Part shown: piece after piece, positions 1 through 8,903 of the stretch | How positions within the stretch are numbered: the stretch's first letter is position 1 | Layout of the letters: every line of letters starts with the position of its first letter | Assembly: GCF_033095785.1 (NCBI RefSeq) | Contig: NZ_CP137134.1 | Coordinates: 186,001-250,000 of the forward strand | Length of the DNA: 64,000 bases | From: Nitrosospira sp. Is2 | Lineage (GTDB): Bacteria > Pseudomonadota > Gammaproteobacteria > Burkholderiales > Nitrosomonadaceae | Reading direction: 5' to 3' | Program-made: the position numbers and the translations under genes | The notes under the pieces: generated by a model | The model's database searches: none | The model's input: only the letters and a program-made list of their open reading frames with translations | What the model was told of the DNA's origin: nothing

Positions 1-264
1 GAGCTGCTCAGCCACCTCATGGTAGCGCGCCAGCCTCTGCATCTGATAAAACGGCCCCTCGTCGTAATCCAGCCCCAGCCATGCCATCCCGTCCAGTATT
101 GCCTGGGTTGATTCCGCCGTCGAGCGTTCAAGATCCGTATCTTCTATTCGCAAAACGAATTTGCCGCCGTGCCTGCGGGCATAAGCCCACGAAAACAGAG
201 CGGTTCGGGCGCCGCCAATGTGGAGGTAGCCGGTTGGGCTGGGAGCGAAGCGGGTACGGATCAT
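1..264 (-). CDS. gltX: Glutamyl-tRNA synthetase, N-terminal part (runs off left edge)
   Basis: The first 88 codons of a class I glutamyl-tRNA synthetase are read on the minus strand; the rest lies left of the window. The enzyme charges tRNA-Glu in the cytoplasm. Visible motifs are the N-terminal MIRTRFAPSPTG and the ATP-binding HIGH-type sequence HIGG at residues 15-18, followed by RIEDTD, which helps bind glutamate and ATP. The ATG at 262-264 is the only start that gives the family's usual N-terminus. No neighbour on the same strand is close enough to suggest an operon. Confidence 0.95.
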   Translation of the reverse strand, partial: MIRTRFAPSPTGYLHIGGARTALFSWAYARRHGGKFVLRIEDTDLERSTAESTQAILDGMAWLGLDYDEGPFYQMQRLARYHEVAEQL

Positions 265-596
265 GGAAGTGGGTGTGGAGAGAATAGGCTTACGGTTGGG
301 TAAGATTTGAATCTACAGAACGCGCTATTTTACGCGACCCGGCCGTATCATGCCGGGTCATTCGCATCATTTGGAAGTGAGAACACGATTGAAACCATCG
401 CGTAACCCGGGAGACCCGGGGGGTTTTCTTAATAACTGCCCAAGCGCGTGGGCCCTACGTACTTGCTCCTGCTCACCACCCTGCCGTTCCCCGCCCTTAT
501 TATCCCGTTTCCTTTCCAGCAATTGTTACCGGGTGCATACTATTCCATCTTCCCGACTACGCGTCTTTCGTGGACAATTGACAGCAGGAGACAGCC
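265..596. other. Intergenic region between divergent gltX and lapA-like gene
   Basis: No gene is supported here. It must hold divergent promoters for gltX and the LapA-like gene, but none stands out. The only structure seen is a hairpin of two self-complementary CCCGGG arms (406-411 and 415-420, loop AGA), followed by GGGGTTTTCTT. This resembles a plus-strand terminator although no plus-strand gene lies upstream, so its role is unclear. Confidence 0.4.
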
Positions 597-986
597 ATGC
601 AGCTATTGTTAATTCTCGGCATTGCCCTCGCCATTGCCGCCGTGGCGTTCGCTCTGCAGAACAATTCAACGGCAACAGTAACGTTAGGCCTTTGGAGCTT
701 CGACAGCTCACTGGCCATGGTGCTGCTAATTGCGACAGGCATAGGTGCGGTTATCGCGGTGCTGCTCTCCTGGCCCAGCATGGTAAAGAGCATGTGGACA
801 AGTGCGCGCCTGCGACGCCATATCAGCAGACTGGAGGCGGAGAAAGACACGCTGGAACGGCGCGTCGCGCAACTGGAAGCGGAACTGACGAGGATCAGCC
901 CTGAGCCAATCCCGGAAGAGCCCCCGCGTTACCTGGGGCTGAAGTCACTACTTGTCGGCAGGGATGCCGAAAAGCCGAACGAATAA
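597..986 (+). CDS. LapA-domain (DUF1049) inner-membrane protein
   Basis: A 129-residue protein of the LapA/DUF1049 family, small inner-membrane proteins linked to lipopolysaccharide assembly in Enterobacteria. Two hydrophobic segments are visible (about residues 1-22 and 38-60) with the family-typical FALQNN between them. A charged coiled-coil tail follows (about 72-98, rich in RLEAEKDTLERRVAQLEAEL). The start has a good ribosome-binding site (AGGAGA, 7 nt upstream). In many betaproteobacteria this gene precedes lapB/yciM, but here a tRNA gene follows, so lapB is not adjacent. Function is by family only. Confidence 0.85.
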   Translation: MQLLLILGIALAIAAVAFALQNNSTATVTLGLWSFDSSLAMVLLIATGIGAVIAVLLSWPSMVKSMWTSARLRRHISRLEAEKDTLERRVAQLEAELTRISPEPIPEEPPRYLGLKSLLVGRDAEKPNE

Positions 987-1102
987 CAAGGGTCAGCGAA
1001 AGTGATATTGCGAACAGCCCACGCGTTGACCGTAATCCGCCATTTATGATCTAATTGCGCCTCCTCAGCGGTTATCAATTAATTACGATAACTAACGCAA
1101 CG

Positions 1103-1177
1103 GGGCGGTTAACTCAGCGGTAGAGTGCCACCTTCACACGGTGGAAGCCACTGGTTCGATCCCAGTACCGCCCACCA
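1103..1177 (+). tRNA. tRNA-Val (anticodon CAC)
   Basis: A complete cloverleaf. The acceptor stem GGGCGGT (1103-1109) pairs with ACCGCCC (1167-1173). The anticodon stem CCACC/GGTGG encloses the loop TTCACAC, whose anticodon CAC reads GUG. The T arm contains GGTTCGATCC and the CCA end is encoded (1175-1177). It stands alone with no other tRNA nearby. Confidence 0.95.
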
Positions 1178-1301
1178 ACAGATAGTCCGAAGAAAACCAA
1201 AGAAGGCCACTAAACGTTATACCGTGCCGTTTTTGGCTGGCGCTCCAACCACCACAGTTGCTCTGAACTAAAATCAGGGGTGCAATGCAATTATATTGTT
1301 C

Positions 1302-3502
1302 ATGCCTGACGCGACCTTCAGCACGCCAGCCACGCGGGAACTCGTTCACAACCAACTTCTGTCAGTGAAAAAAGAAAAAGCTGTAGCACTAGAACGTTTA
1401 AATAAAAAACTGCTGCTGGCCATAAGGGAACAGCAGGCGACAACGCTCGAACTTTCAAATGCGAAACTTCGCACAGAGAGGATTTTGGAAAGTATTACCG
1501 AGGCTTTTTACACAGTGGATCGGGAATGGCGCTTCACCTATGTGAATAAGGAAGCGGAAAATCTGTTACGGCGCCCCCGTGGCGATCTTCTGGGGAAAGT
1601 GCTCTGGAAGGAATTTAAGGAGGCGATAGGAACAATCTTTGATCGTGAATACCATCGGGCGCTCGCGGAAAACACCACAGTGAAATTTGAAACCTTCTAC
1701 GCGCCTCTGGAGGGCTGGTTCGAGGTGCACGCCTATCCGTCAGAAGAAGGCCTGGCAGTTTATTTCAACGACATTAGCGAGCGCAAGCAGTCTGAACATG
1801 CCCGCCAGGAAGCCGGTGCTCGCATCCACCAGCAGGCTTCCTTGCTCGACAAGGCAACCGACGCGATTATTGTGCATGGCATCGATCATCGCATTCAGTT
1901 TTGGAACGAGGGTGCTGAGCGGCTCTATGGATGGACTTCCGAAGAGGTATCGGGCAAATCGATAGAGATGTTGTATGAGGACATCCTGGCCTTCAAGGAA
2001 GCAACCAGCCTATTGTTGAACTCTGGGGAATGGAGAGGCGAGATCGCGCAGCGGCGCAAGGACGGAGGCATATTGTTTGTTGAAGCACATTGGACGTTGG
2101 TCAGAAATGAGGAGGGACAGCCACAGTCGGTCTTTGCAATCAACACAGATATTACGCAACGCAAGAGCGCTGAGAACAAAATCCAATACTTGGCATTCTA
2201 CGATTCGTTGACGGGGTTGCCCAACAGGCAACTCTTGCTGGACCGGTTGCGGCAGGCACTCGCAGCAAGGGCCCGTAACCACCGCACGGGTGCGTTACTG
2301 TTCATCGACCTCGATAATTTTAAATTGCTCAATGATACGTTCGGCCATGATTCCGGTGACCTGTTGCTTCGGCAGCTTGCTCCCCGCCTGATCTCCTGTG
2401 TGCGCGAAGGGGACACTGTCGCCCGCTTGGGGGGCGACGAGTTTGTAATAATACTGGTAACAGACTTAGCGAAGATTATGACGCAGCCGTTGCTCAGGTA
2501 AAAGTCATCTGCGAAAGGATTCACTGTACGTTCAATCAACCATTCAGTCTAGGTGCCCATAAACACCACACCACCGCGAGCATAGGGGTCGCAGTATTTA
2601 ACGATCAGTCACACACAACAGACGAGTTGCTCAAGCAAGCGGATCTGGCGATGTATCAGGCAAAAGCATCAGGCCGCAATGCAATGTGTTTTTTCGATCC
2701 GGATATGCAAGCGGCAATGAATGCCCGCGCTGCTCTGGAGTCGGATTTGCACAAAAGCTGGGAGAGAAACGAGTTTGTTCTTCACTACCAGCCGCAGGTA
2801 GATGATTGCGGGATCACGGGTGCCGAAGCGCTGATACGGTGGCAGCACCCTCGACGCGGCCTTTTGCCTCCACACGAATTCATTCCTCAAACGGAGGAAA
2901 CCCGCCTCATTCTTCCTTTGGGTGCCTGGGTGCTGGAAACCGCGTGTACCCAGCTTGCAATCTGGTCGGAGCGACCGGAGGCAGCTGGGCTTAATCTGGC
3001 GGTGAATATAAGCCCTCGCCAGTTCTGTCAGCCAGACTTTGTCGAGCAGGTAGTTTCGACGCTCGATCGAACCGGCGCCGATCCGCAAAGACTCAAGCTT
3101 GAGCTTACGGAAAGCATACTGGTCCACAACATGGACGACACCATTGAGAAGATGGCTGCACTCAAGGCCAAGGGTGTGGGCTTCGCCCTGGATGACTTTG
3201 GTGTCGGTTATTCCTCGCTCTACTATCTGAAACGCCTGCCGATGGATTGGGTAAAAATCGATCAGTCATTTGTAAGGGACGTGCTCACTGATAATAACGA
3301 CGCAACAATTGTCCGCGCCATTCTGCTCTTGGCAAAAAGCATGGGGTTGGCGGTAATCGCCGAGGGGGTGGAAACCGTAGCACAAAAGGACTTTCTCGCT
3401 ATGCATGGATGCACTGCTTATCAGGGCTACCTGTTCAGCCCACCTCTTCCATTAGATCAATTTGAGGAGTTTGTGGTGAAAGAGAAGAATGCGCAATATT
3501 AA
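1302..3502 (+). pseudogene. PAS-PAS-GGDEF-EAL c-di-GMP enzyme, frameshifted in GGDEF
   Basis: A membrane-free sensor of bifunctional c-di-GMP type: a short coiled coil, two PAS domains (about residues 55-165 and 180-300), then GGDEF and EAL. The GGDEF signature RLGGDEF is intact, but about ten codons later the frame runs into TAA at 2499-2501. One base appears missing near 2465: shifting frame there continues smoothly as LSEDYDAAVAQVKVICERI and on through the EAL half, which is open to 3502. The EAL part keeps EALIRW, DDFGVGYSSL and the lysine-containing WVKIDQSF. The span is one base short of a whole number of codons, as expected for a single deletion. The start may be ATG 1302 or TTG 1296. 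As read, it would give a truncated PAS-GGDEF fragment; a sequencing error is possible. Confidence 0.85.
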
Positions 3503-3755
3503 GCGCTGGAGTAGCAAAAGGAATTTCATGCCGTCACGGCACGATTAGCATCGGCGAGGAAATCAGGTCATCAAGCCGTTTGAGGATTATATGGGGTTGT
3601 TTCAGGAAATCTGTGCAGTGGCAAACAACGGGCGAAGCAGGGAACGGGGCCATTTTTTTCATTATAATTTGCAGCTTTACCCTTGCCGTCTGTGATGCCC
3701 ATGACCTCTCCACTGGGCTGATAAATGCGACACTACCGTTCAAATTGCGATCCCA

Positions 3756-4516
3756 TTAAAAACTACAGGTTTCACCATCCTCAGGCATTAATACTCGTTG
3801 CGTCATATTCTTTTCACTGAGGAACTCTCGCAGTTCTTTTCTCGACAGCATGGCGTGATTCACGGATTCCATGTGACTGGCAATAATGGTTGCCCTGGGA
3901 GCTGCTTTATAAACCTCATAAACATCCTTTTTGTCCATGATAATCGGGTCGTAGTCCAGTACCTGACCGTCTCCGCTGTTCAGGATAATGACGTCAGGAT
4001 CATATTTCTTCAGATTTTCTTCGACTCCCTCATACCGGACCGTATCCCCTGCGATCCGTATCCCCTGCGATATAGAACGTCTTTTCATCGGGATGCTTAA
4101 ATACAACACCCGAGACGTGCCCCAATAGATCCCCAGGTCTTCAAGAGTTTTTCCTCTGCCATGCTTGCCCGGGGGTTTGATGAGAGTGATACCATCAAAA
4201 ACAGTATTCTCCGCCAGAACTCGAATATTGCTGAATCCTTGCGCCTTGATCTCCCCCGCATCTTTCTCGTTTTGCGCAAAAATCAGCACATCCTTGGGCG
4301 CCAGATTTATCGCTGCCTCGTCCCAGTGATCCGGATGAATATGGGTGACAATTACTGCATCAACATCAAGGACCTCGTTTATGGAAACAGGCAAATCGAC
4401 CAAAGGAGTACACCAACGGCTGGAGATAGCTTAGCTCCAATTCTGCTGCCGGTGTGTTTCACTAAAAGGAGCGCATAGGCAAACTCATTTCCCCGATATG
4501 TCATCCTGAAGTACAT
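3756..4516 (-). pseudogene. Metallo-beta-lactamase-fold hydrolase, decayed
   Basis: A UlaG/YtnP-like MBL-fold hydrolase. The core has the metal motif THIHPDHWD and later IAGDTV, LNSGDGQ and SHMESVNHA, and it ends in PEDGETCSF as family members do. Three breaks are visible. The expected N-terminus (FRMTYRGNEF...LLVKHTGSR) is in a different frame from PLVDLPVS, so a shift lies near 4415. Near 4130 the frame departs again; the alternative frame reads LGHVSGVVFKHPDEKTFYIAGDT, which fits the family better. A 16-bp tandem duplication at 4040-4071 then restores the main frame. The longest open stretch (from TTG 4403) would make an N-terminally truncated protein with an aberrant central segment, so activity is doubtful. 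Confidence 0.75.
4040..4071. repeat. 16-bp perfect tandem duplication inside MBL-fold gene
   Basis: Two adjacent copies of CCGTATCCCCTGCGAT (4040-4055 and 4056-4071). Sixteen bases add one base modulo three, which cancels an upstream shift in the same gene and returns the C-terminal half to the N-terminal frame. Confidence 0.9.
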
Positions 4517-4549
4517 CGTGACCTGACAAACATATCTGACACTTTTCGC

Positions 4550-4835
4550 CCTTCCCACCTTATGTCCGCCCATTTGGGCCCGGTCATGAACGCGTGCACC
4601 GCGCCTTCGGAAATGGAGGAACCTTTCACCATCTGACGGCATTGTTGATGCCATAAGCAAAGCTGTAGGCTCCGCCTAAAAGCGCCAAAGTCTCTCATGC
4701 CCATCCCATCAGGACCGGTGATAAAAGCATGTTCAGTGTCCGCATCCGTGAGAGATCGTCCCGCCACCTGCCCCGCTTGGTTGATACCCGCTGCTTCGCT
4801 CCAATAGGCCGCCTGAGATCGAGATATTCATACTC
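4550..4835 (-). pseudogene. Remnant of an extracellular HAF-repeat protein
   Basis: Pieces of at least two HAF repeats are legible if frames are switched. One frame gives AAGINQAGQVAGRS, then EHAFITGPDGMGMRDFGA. A one-base shift (extra T in a TTTT run) gives LGGAYSFAYGINNA, and another shift gives GQMVKGSSISEGAVHAFMTGP. This matches the TIGR02913-type pattern in which INxAGQVVG, HAFI and DLGxLGG units alternate. Neither a full N-terminus nor a C-terminus is recognisable. It sits between a decayed MBL gene and the SDR gene. An intact HAF-type PEP-CTERM protein occurs elsewhere in the window (33828-35027). Confidence 0.7.
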
Positions 4836-4890
4836 ATCGACAGGTGCATCGGGCAGACCCCATCCGCTTGTGACAATGCCCCTCGTGGCG

Positions 4891-5913
4891 CTAGGGGTGT
4901 CCTTCCCCGCCCGAGGCACTGTACACTTGTCCGGTTGCGTAGCTCGATTCCTGCGACGCAAGAAAGACATACAGGGGACCCAGTTCCGCTGGTTGGCCGG
5001 GCCGGCCGAGCGGAACTTCCTTGCCGAACCTGCTGAGGTCTGCCCATCCTGTCGTTTGCATCGGTGTCCAGAAAGGTCCCGGCGCCACCGCATTGACCCG
5101 TATGCCCTGCTTGGCCACCTGCTTCGCCAGCGATTTTGTGAAAGCAACGCTGCACGCCTTCGTCTGCGCGTAATCGATAAACGCGTCGGATGGAGTGTAA
5201 GCCTCGATTGAACTCGTATTGATAATCGCGGCGCCGGGCTTCAAGTGCGGGATGGCCGCCCTGGTGATCCAGAACATCGCATAGACGTTGCATTTGAATA
5301 TCGAGTCGAACTGCTCGGTCGTGAGATCGACGATGGAGGGCTGCGCGGCCTGCATGGCCGCATTGTTGACAAGGATGTCCAGTCCGTCCAGATCCCGGAC
5401 GGCTTGGGCAACGAGCCTCGAGCAAAAATCCTCGTCCCGGATGTCGCCGGGGATCGCGACTGCCTTACGCCCTTCCGCCCGGATCAGTTCCACAACCTCC
5501 CGAGCGTCGGGCTCCTCAACAGGGAGATAGTTGATCGCGACATCGGCGCCCTCACGCGCAAAGGCGATGACGGCGGCACGGCCAATGCCGGAATCGCCGC
5601 CGGTCACGAGTGCCTTTCTACCCACCAGCCGGCTCGAGCCCTTGTAGCTTGTTTCGCCGTGATCAGGCCGCGGTGTCATCTTGCCCACAAGGCCGGGCGG
5701 CTCCTGCTTCTGCTGGGGGAAGGGGGGAGCTGGATACTGCGTCCTCGGATCCTGTTTAAGGAACTGGCTGGCCCCTTGCCGCGAACCGGCGGCGCCGCTT
5801 TCCTGGCGCCCTTGCTGCCCAAAGGCGGGGGGGATGAATGCCGTGGCAAGGCCGGCAGTCACTCCGCCAACAAACTGGCGTCGTGAGGCAATGGCGTCGT
5901 CTTCTGGTTTCAT
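4891..5913 (-). CDS. Tat-exported short-chain dehydrogenase (GSP39/YghA-like)
   Basis: A 340-residue SDR oxidoreductase, NAD(P)-dependent, of the class resembling YghA and general stress protein 39. A twin-arginine signal (SRRQFVGG, residues 10-17, then a hydrophobic stretch ending PPAFG) suggests folded export to the periplasm. A Gln/Pro-rich linker of about 50 residues precedes the Rossmann domain. Motifs are TGGDSGIG (about 104-111), NNAA, a catalytic Ser in NTSS and Y248-x3-K252 (YAQTK). The start at 5913 is fixed by AGGAGA 6 nt upstream; an upstream in-frame ATG at 5973 lacks a comparable site. The substrate is unknown. No operon partner is seen. Confidence 0.88.
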   Translation of the reverse strand: MKPEDDAIASRRQFVGGVTAGLATAFIPPAFGQQGRQESGAAGSRQGASQFLKQDPRTQYPAPPFPQQKQEPPGLVGKMTPRPDHGETSYKGSSRLVGRKALVTGGDSGIGRAAVIAFAREGADVAINYLPVEEPDAREVVELIRAEGRKAVAIPGDIRDEDFCSRLVAQAVRDLDGLDILVNNAAMQAAQPSIVDLTTEQFDSIFKCNVYAMFWITRAAIPHLKPGAAIINTSSIEAYTPSDAFIDYAQTKACSVAFTKSLAKQVAKQGIRVNAVAPGPFWTPMQTTGWADLSRFGKEVPLGRPGQPAELGPLYVFLASQESSYATGQVYSASGGEGHP

Positions 5914-6390
5914 ACCTGTTCTCCTAAGAATATTGGTAAAAGTGAGCCCTCCCGATCGCGATCCGGGCAACACGGAAATCGGGCCGGAAGCGCAGCTTGA
6001 AAGCGTGTCGCCGCGAACTGATGTGCAAGCAGGACGACGAAAACAAGCAATAATTGTCCCGATGGGGGATACATGATTTTCCTTTTCGTTTATCTCATCC
6101 GTGCGTTAAAGTACATTAGAGGCAAGCGTGTAATGGTGTAATAGGGACGGGCCGCGGTTTCGTGGCATGTATGGGCAATGTCGGAAGATTACAGTCAGCG
6201 GGCGGAAACTCACCCCGACCCTCGGCATCGTTCGCACATCGGCGTGCTTACAAACCACGTTTCCCTGAATAGTTTCTTGGATATAATCCCGAGTGTCGCG
6301 CTTCACGAAGCCGGCCAGACGTTTTGTTCGCTTATTGTCAGCCGCTATTAGCGGCTATACCGTCCGCCTACATTCTCTCCATAACGAAGA
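5914..6390. other. Intergenic region, no gene recognised
   Basis: About 480 bases between the divergent SDR and cytochrome genes. No convincing ORF, RNA gene or inverted repeat was found. Short open frames here lack ribosome-binding sites and familiar motifs. Confidence 0.4.
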
Positions 6391-7257
6391 GTGAAAACCT
6401 TGAAAGTCTCTCTGTATTTCCTGTTCATGCTTGGCGGCCTGCTCGCCTTTGCCTTCCATGCTGGCGCGGCGTCAAACGACCCGGCAACGATCGAATTCAA
6501 ACGGGGAGATAAGCTGGTGAAGGCCCTTTCCCTGGAGGCCATGCGCGGCATCGTGCCAGCGGTTTCACTAAAGATTTTTGAACCGCACGAAAACAGGGAA
6601 CGGATCTATCAGGCACTTCCAGCCCGGCCTGTGCTGGATCACGTCTTCGGCAAGGAGTGGGAGCAGGCGCGGGAGATTGTCTTCACTTCCATCGACGGGT
6701 TCCAGCCAAGCATCCCGGTGGAGAAATTCCTCGCCCATTCCGCCTACTTCGCCTTTGCGAGCCCGGACAATGCCCCCTTTACCACGACGAACCCGGTGCA
6801 GAACAACGAAGTGGTACAACTCGGGCCGCTCTACCTGGTGTGGGATAACCTGAATTCGAAGGACCTTCTGGCGTCCGGCGATTCCGATTTCCCTTACCAG
6901 GTGATGCGCATCACGCTCAGACCGGACGCGCCATTCCCGAATATTTTGCCCCCGGCCAATGCCTCGGAGGAGGTGAAACGCGGGTACACGCACTTTCGGC
7001 AATACTGCGTCTCCTGCCACACCATCAATGGCGAAGGCGGAGGCAAGGCGCCGGAACTCAACTATCCGACCAGCGTTGTGGAGTACATCAAGCCGGAATA
7101 TCTGCGGCGCTGGATCTTGAGCCCGCAAAGCATCCGCTACAACGCACGGATGCCAGGTCTTCCGCGAGGCATCGCCAACGCGGAACAGGTTACGGAAGAA
7201 CTGATCACTTACCTGAAAGTGATGAGTATCATGAAACGCGAGCCGGCGCAGCCCTAG
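6391..7257 (+). CDS. Periplasmic c-type cytochrome with N-terminal accessory domain
   Basis: A 288-residue exported protein starting at GTG with a signal peptide (hydrophobic to about residue 24, AGAA). Residues 30-190 form a domain without heme motif whose hydrophobic pattern recalls the accessory domains next to molybdopterin oxidoreductases; I cannot name it with confidence. The C-terminal 90 residues are a class I cytochrome c: heme site C206-V-S-C209-H210 and a likely axial Met254 in RMPGLP. It probably carries electrons in the periplasm. The gene is monocistronic as far as can be seen. The next gene is convergent and a small hairpin separates them. Confidence 0.82.
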   Translation: MKTLKVSLYFLFMLGGLLAFAFHAGAASNDPATIEFKRGDKLVKALSLEAMRGIVPAVSLKIFEPHENRERIYQALPARPVLDHVFGKEWEQAREIVFTSIDGFQPSIPVEKFLAHSAYFAFASPDNAPFTTTNPVQNNEVVQLGPLYLVWDNLNSKDLLASGDSDFPYQVMRITLRPDAPFPNILPPANASEEVKRGYTHFRQYCVSCHTINGEGGGKAPELNYPTSVVEYIKPEYLRRWILSPQSIRYNARMPGLPRGIANAEQVTEELITYLKVMSIMKREPAQP

Positions 7258-7287
7258 TCCCCGGGGCGGCGTCCTAAAACCGCGCCG

Positions 7288-7308
7288 AGCTTGCATCCAC
7301 TGCAAGCT
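7288..7308. terminator. Hairpin between convergent genes
   Basis: AGCTTGCA and TGCAAGCT arms (8 bp, 5-nt loop) lie between the stop codons of the convergent cytochrome and DUF488 genes. The position suggests transcript ends, but no U-run follows on either strand, so it is weak as an intrinsic terminator. Confidence 0.35.
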
Positions 7309-7323
7309 TGAACAGCATTTGTT

Positions 7324-7692
7324 CTACCCCAGAATAAGACGCCGTAGCGCAACGGCATTATTGTGCAGCTCATCGTGGGCGGAATAAACCAGCGTAATGG
7401 AATCCTCGCGCGCCAACACCCGCAGTTGCTTCAATTGGTCGGGGTGCTGGCTCACCTCTGCCGCATAGCGCTCACAAAACTCTTCCCAACGGCCGGGGTC
7501 ATGGCCGAACCACTTTCGTAAAGCTGCGCTGGGCGCAAGATCTTTTGCCCATTGCTCGATCGCTGCCTCGGTCTTTTTGACTCCACGTGGCCAGAGCCTG
7601 TCCACCAGTATCCGCGTGCCGTCCGCGGCCTCCGGCGGATCATAAGCCCGTTTCAGTTTGACGTTGGCGGCGTTAATTCTGCTCATCGCCAT
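7324..7692 (-). CDS. DUF488 (YeaO-like) protein
   Basis: A 122-residue cytoplasmic protein of the DUF488/YeaO family, whose biochemical role is not established. Recognisable family features are KRAYDPPEAADGTRILVDRLWPRG, the middle WAKDLAPS..LRKWFGHDP, and the C-terminal LVYSAHDELHNNAVALRRLI. Length is normal. The ATG at 7692 has GGAGAA close upstream; ATG 7686 is an alternative. It is monocistronic. Confidence 0.85.
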   Translation of the reverse strand: MAMSRINAANVKLKRAYDPPEAADGTRILVDRLWPRGVKKTEAAIEQWAKDLAPSAALRKWFGHDPGRWEEFCERYAAEVSQHPDQLKQLRVLAREDSITLVYSAHDELHNNAVALRRLILG

Positions 7693-7978
7693 GCTTCTCC
7701 CACTGTACGCTTCGTACGATTTGTCTCTTCACAACCATATCGCTCCGATATCCCTCCGACAGCTTCTCAAGCCCTAGAGCAAAACCCGCTGCGTGAGTTC
7801 GCAAATAGGAGCAAAACAAAGCAGCCGCAACTCAATGAACATTTCCTCCAAGGATTTACTGTCCAGCCTGTTCCATGTGTGCCTTGGCGTACGGAACTCA
7901 ACCGCATGTAGAGCTAAAGTGAGTGCGTAGAGTCACTTTTTATAAACTTAGCCGGTTAAATTTCTAACGGAGAATGCC

Positions 7979-8053
7979 ATGAACAACGTAATCTATCTGG
8001 TCGGCTTGATTGTTATTGTCCTCGCCATCCTTAAATTTGCAGGCATCATCTGA
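7979..8053 (+). CDS. 24-residue single-span membrane peptide
   Basis: A very short ORF (ATG 7979, stop TGA 8051-8053) begins MNNVIYLVGLIVIVLAIL and ends KFAGII. It is almost one transmembrane helix, and a GGAG element sits 9-12 nt upstream. Peptides of this size and pattern (polar MNN start, VGLIVIV core) recur in proteobacterial genomes, usually unannotated. Conservation of pattern and the ribosome-binding site favour a real gene. Function is unknown. Confidence 0.5.
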   Translation: MNNVIYLVGLIVIVLAILKFAGII

Positions 8054-8212
8054 GGAGCCGCTGCAAGCTGGTCGCCTCGCGGCAGCCCAGATCAGCAAAC
8101 CTGGTTCACGAAAGACGATGAAGTTGTTTCGCATTCCACATCCCACGGCGGATATGACGAGGTATGCATCGGTCAATAGTCAACTGGAGCGGCCTGTGAT
8201 CGAGCAACCCTG

Positions 8213-8635
8213 TCACCGCACTGTCTCTTTTGCGATCTCCCTGAGCTGTTCCAGTATCGCGTTCTTCTGTTCACCTAATTCAGAATAGCGCGCATACAGG
8301 CGGTCGAGTTCGCGTGCGTGTTGCTGGATGCGATCCTTCCGTTCGCGCTGCACCCGTACACTTTCGTCATAACTTATTGGGGGCATGTCCTTTACACCCC
8401 CCATGTCCTGCATAACGAGCGGGTTTATATTCTGTACTTCACTCCGACGCATCTCCTGCAGCATCTGAAATTGCTGGTATACCGACTGCTGTTCCTGGTT
8501 CACCAGGTTCAGCGCCATCTCCAGCTGTGCGATGCGCGGATCCACTTTGCGTTCAATGTTCGGCGCGGTCTGCGCGGTGGCGACGCCTGCCAGGCACCAG
8601 CTGAGCAGAAATATAGCGAATATCGTCGGTTTCAT
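8213..8635 (-). CDS. Exported coiled-coil hypothetical protein
   Basis: A 140-residue protein with a cleavable signal peptide (hydrophobic core to about residue 19, cut near TAQTA). The rest is mostly charged and helical: ALNLVNQEQQSVYQQFQML and a second stretch from about 95 to 138 with heptad-like Leu/Ile spacing. It probably lies in the periplasm. No family was recognised and no operon is seen. The start ATG 8635 follows GAGG at moderate distance. Confidence 0.7.
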   Translation of the reverse strand: MKPTIFAIFLLSWCLAGVATAQTAPNIERKVDPRIAQLEMALNLVNQEQQSVYQQFQMLQEMRRSEVQNINPLVMQDMGGVKDMPPISYDESVRVQRERKDRIQQHARELDRLYARYSELGEQKNAILEQLREIAKETVR

Positions 8636-8903
8636 AACTCGTCCCTCACCTTAACTTTTCATCGTGGCCAGGACGTATCATCACATACCGCGCGAAACAG
8701 ATAAACACCCTGCGAAGTTACGCTCTTGCCTACCGTGCTGAAATTGAGACACACATTCCATTTTGAACCAAAATTGCGGCGTAAGACTCGAATTGGCGTA
8801 TTCCAGCTACACCCTGCAAGCTACCAGCTACAAGCGGCCCTAGGCGAACAGCCAGCAACCGCCGTAAGATTCAGCCCAATCTCGCACCTGCAAGATACAT
8901 ATC

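Noticed and set aside
350..904. 184-codon plus-strand ORF overlapping the LapA-like gene
   Set aside because: Arg/Cys/Pro-rich with no motif, and it shadows a clear LapA-domain gene in another frame.
4695..5425. Long minus-strand ORFs overlapping the SDR gene
   Set aside because: They are other-frame shadows of the SDR gene and the HAF remnant, with Arg/Cys-rich translations.
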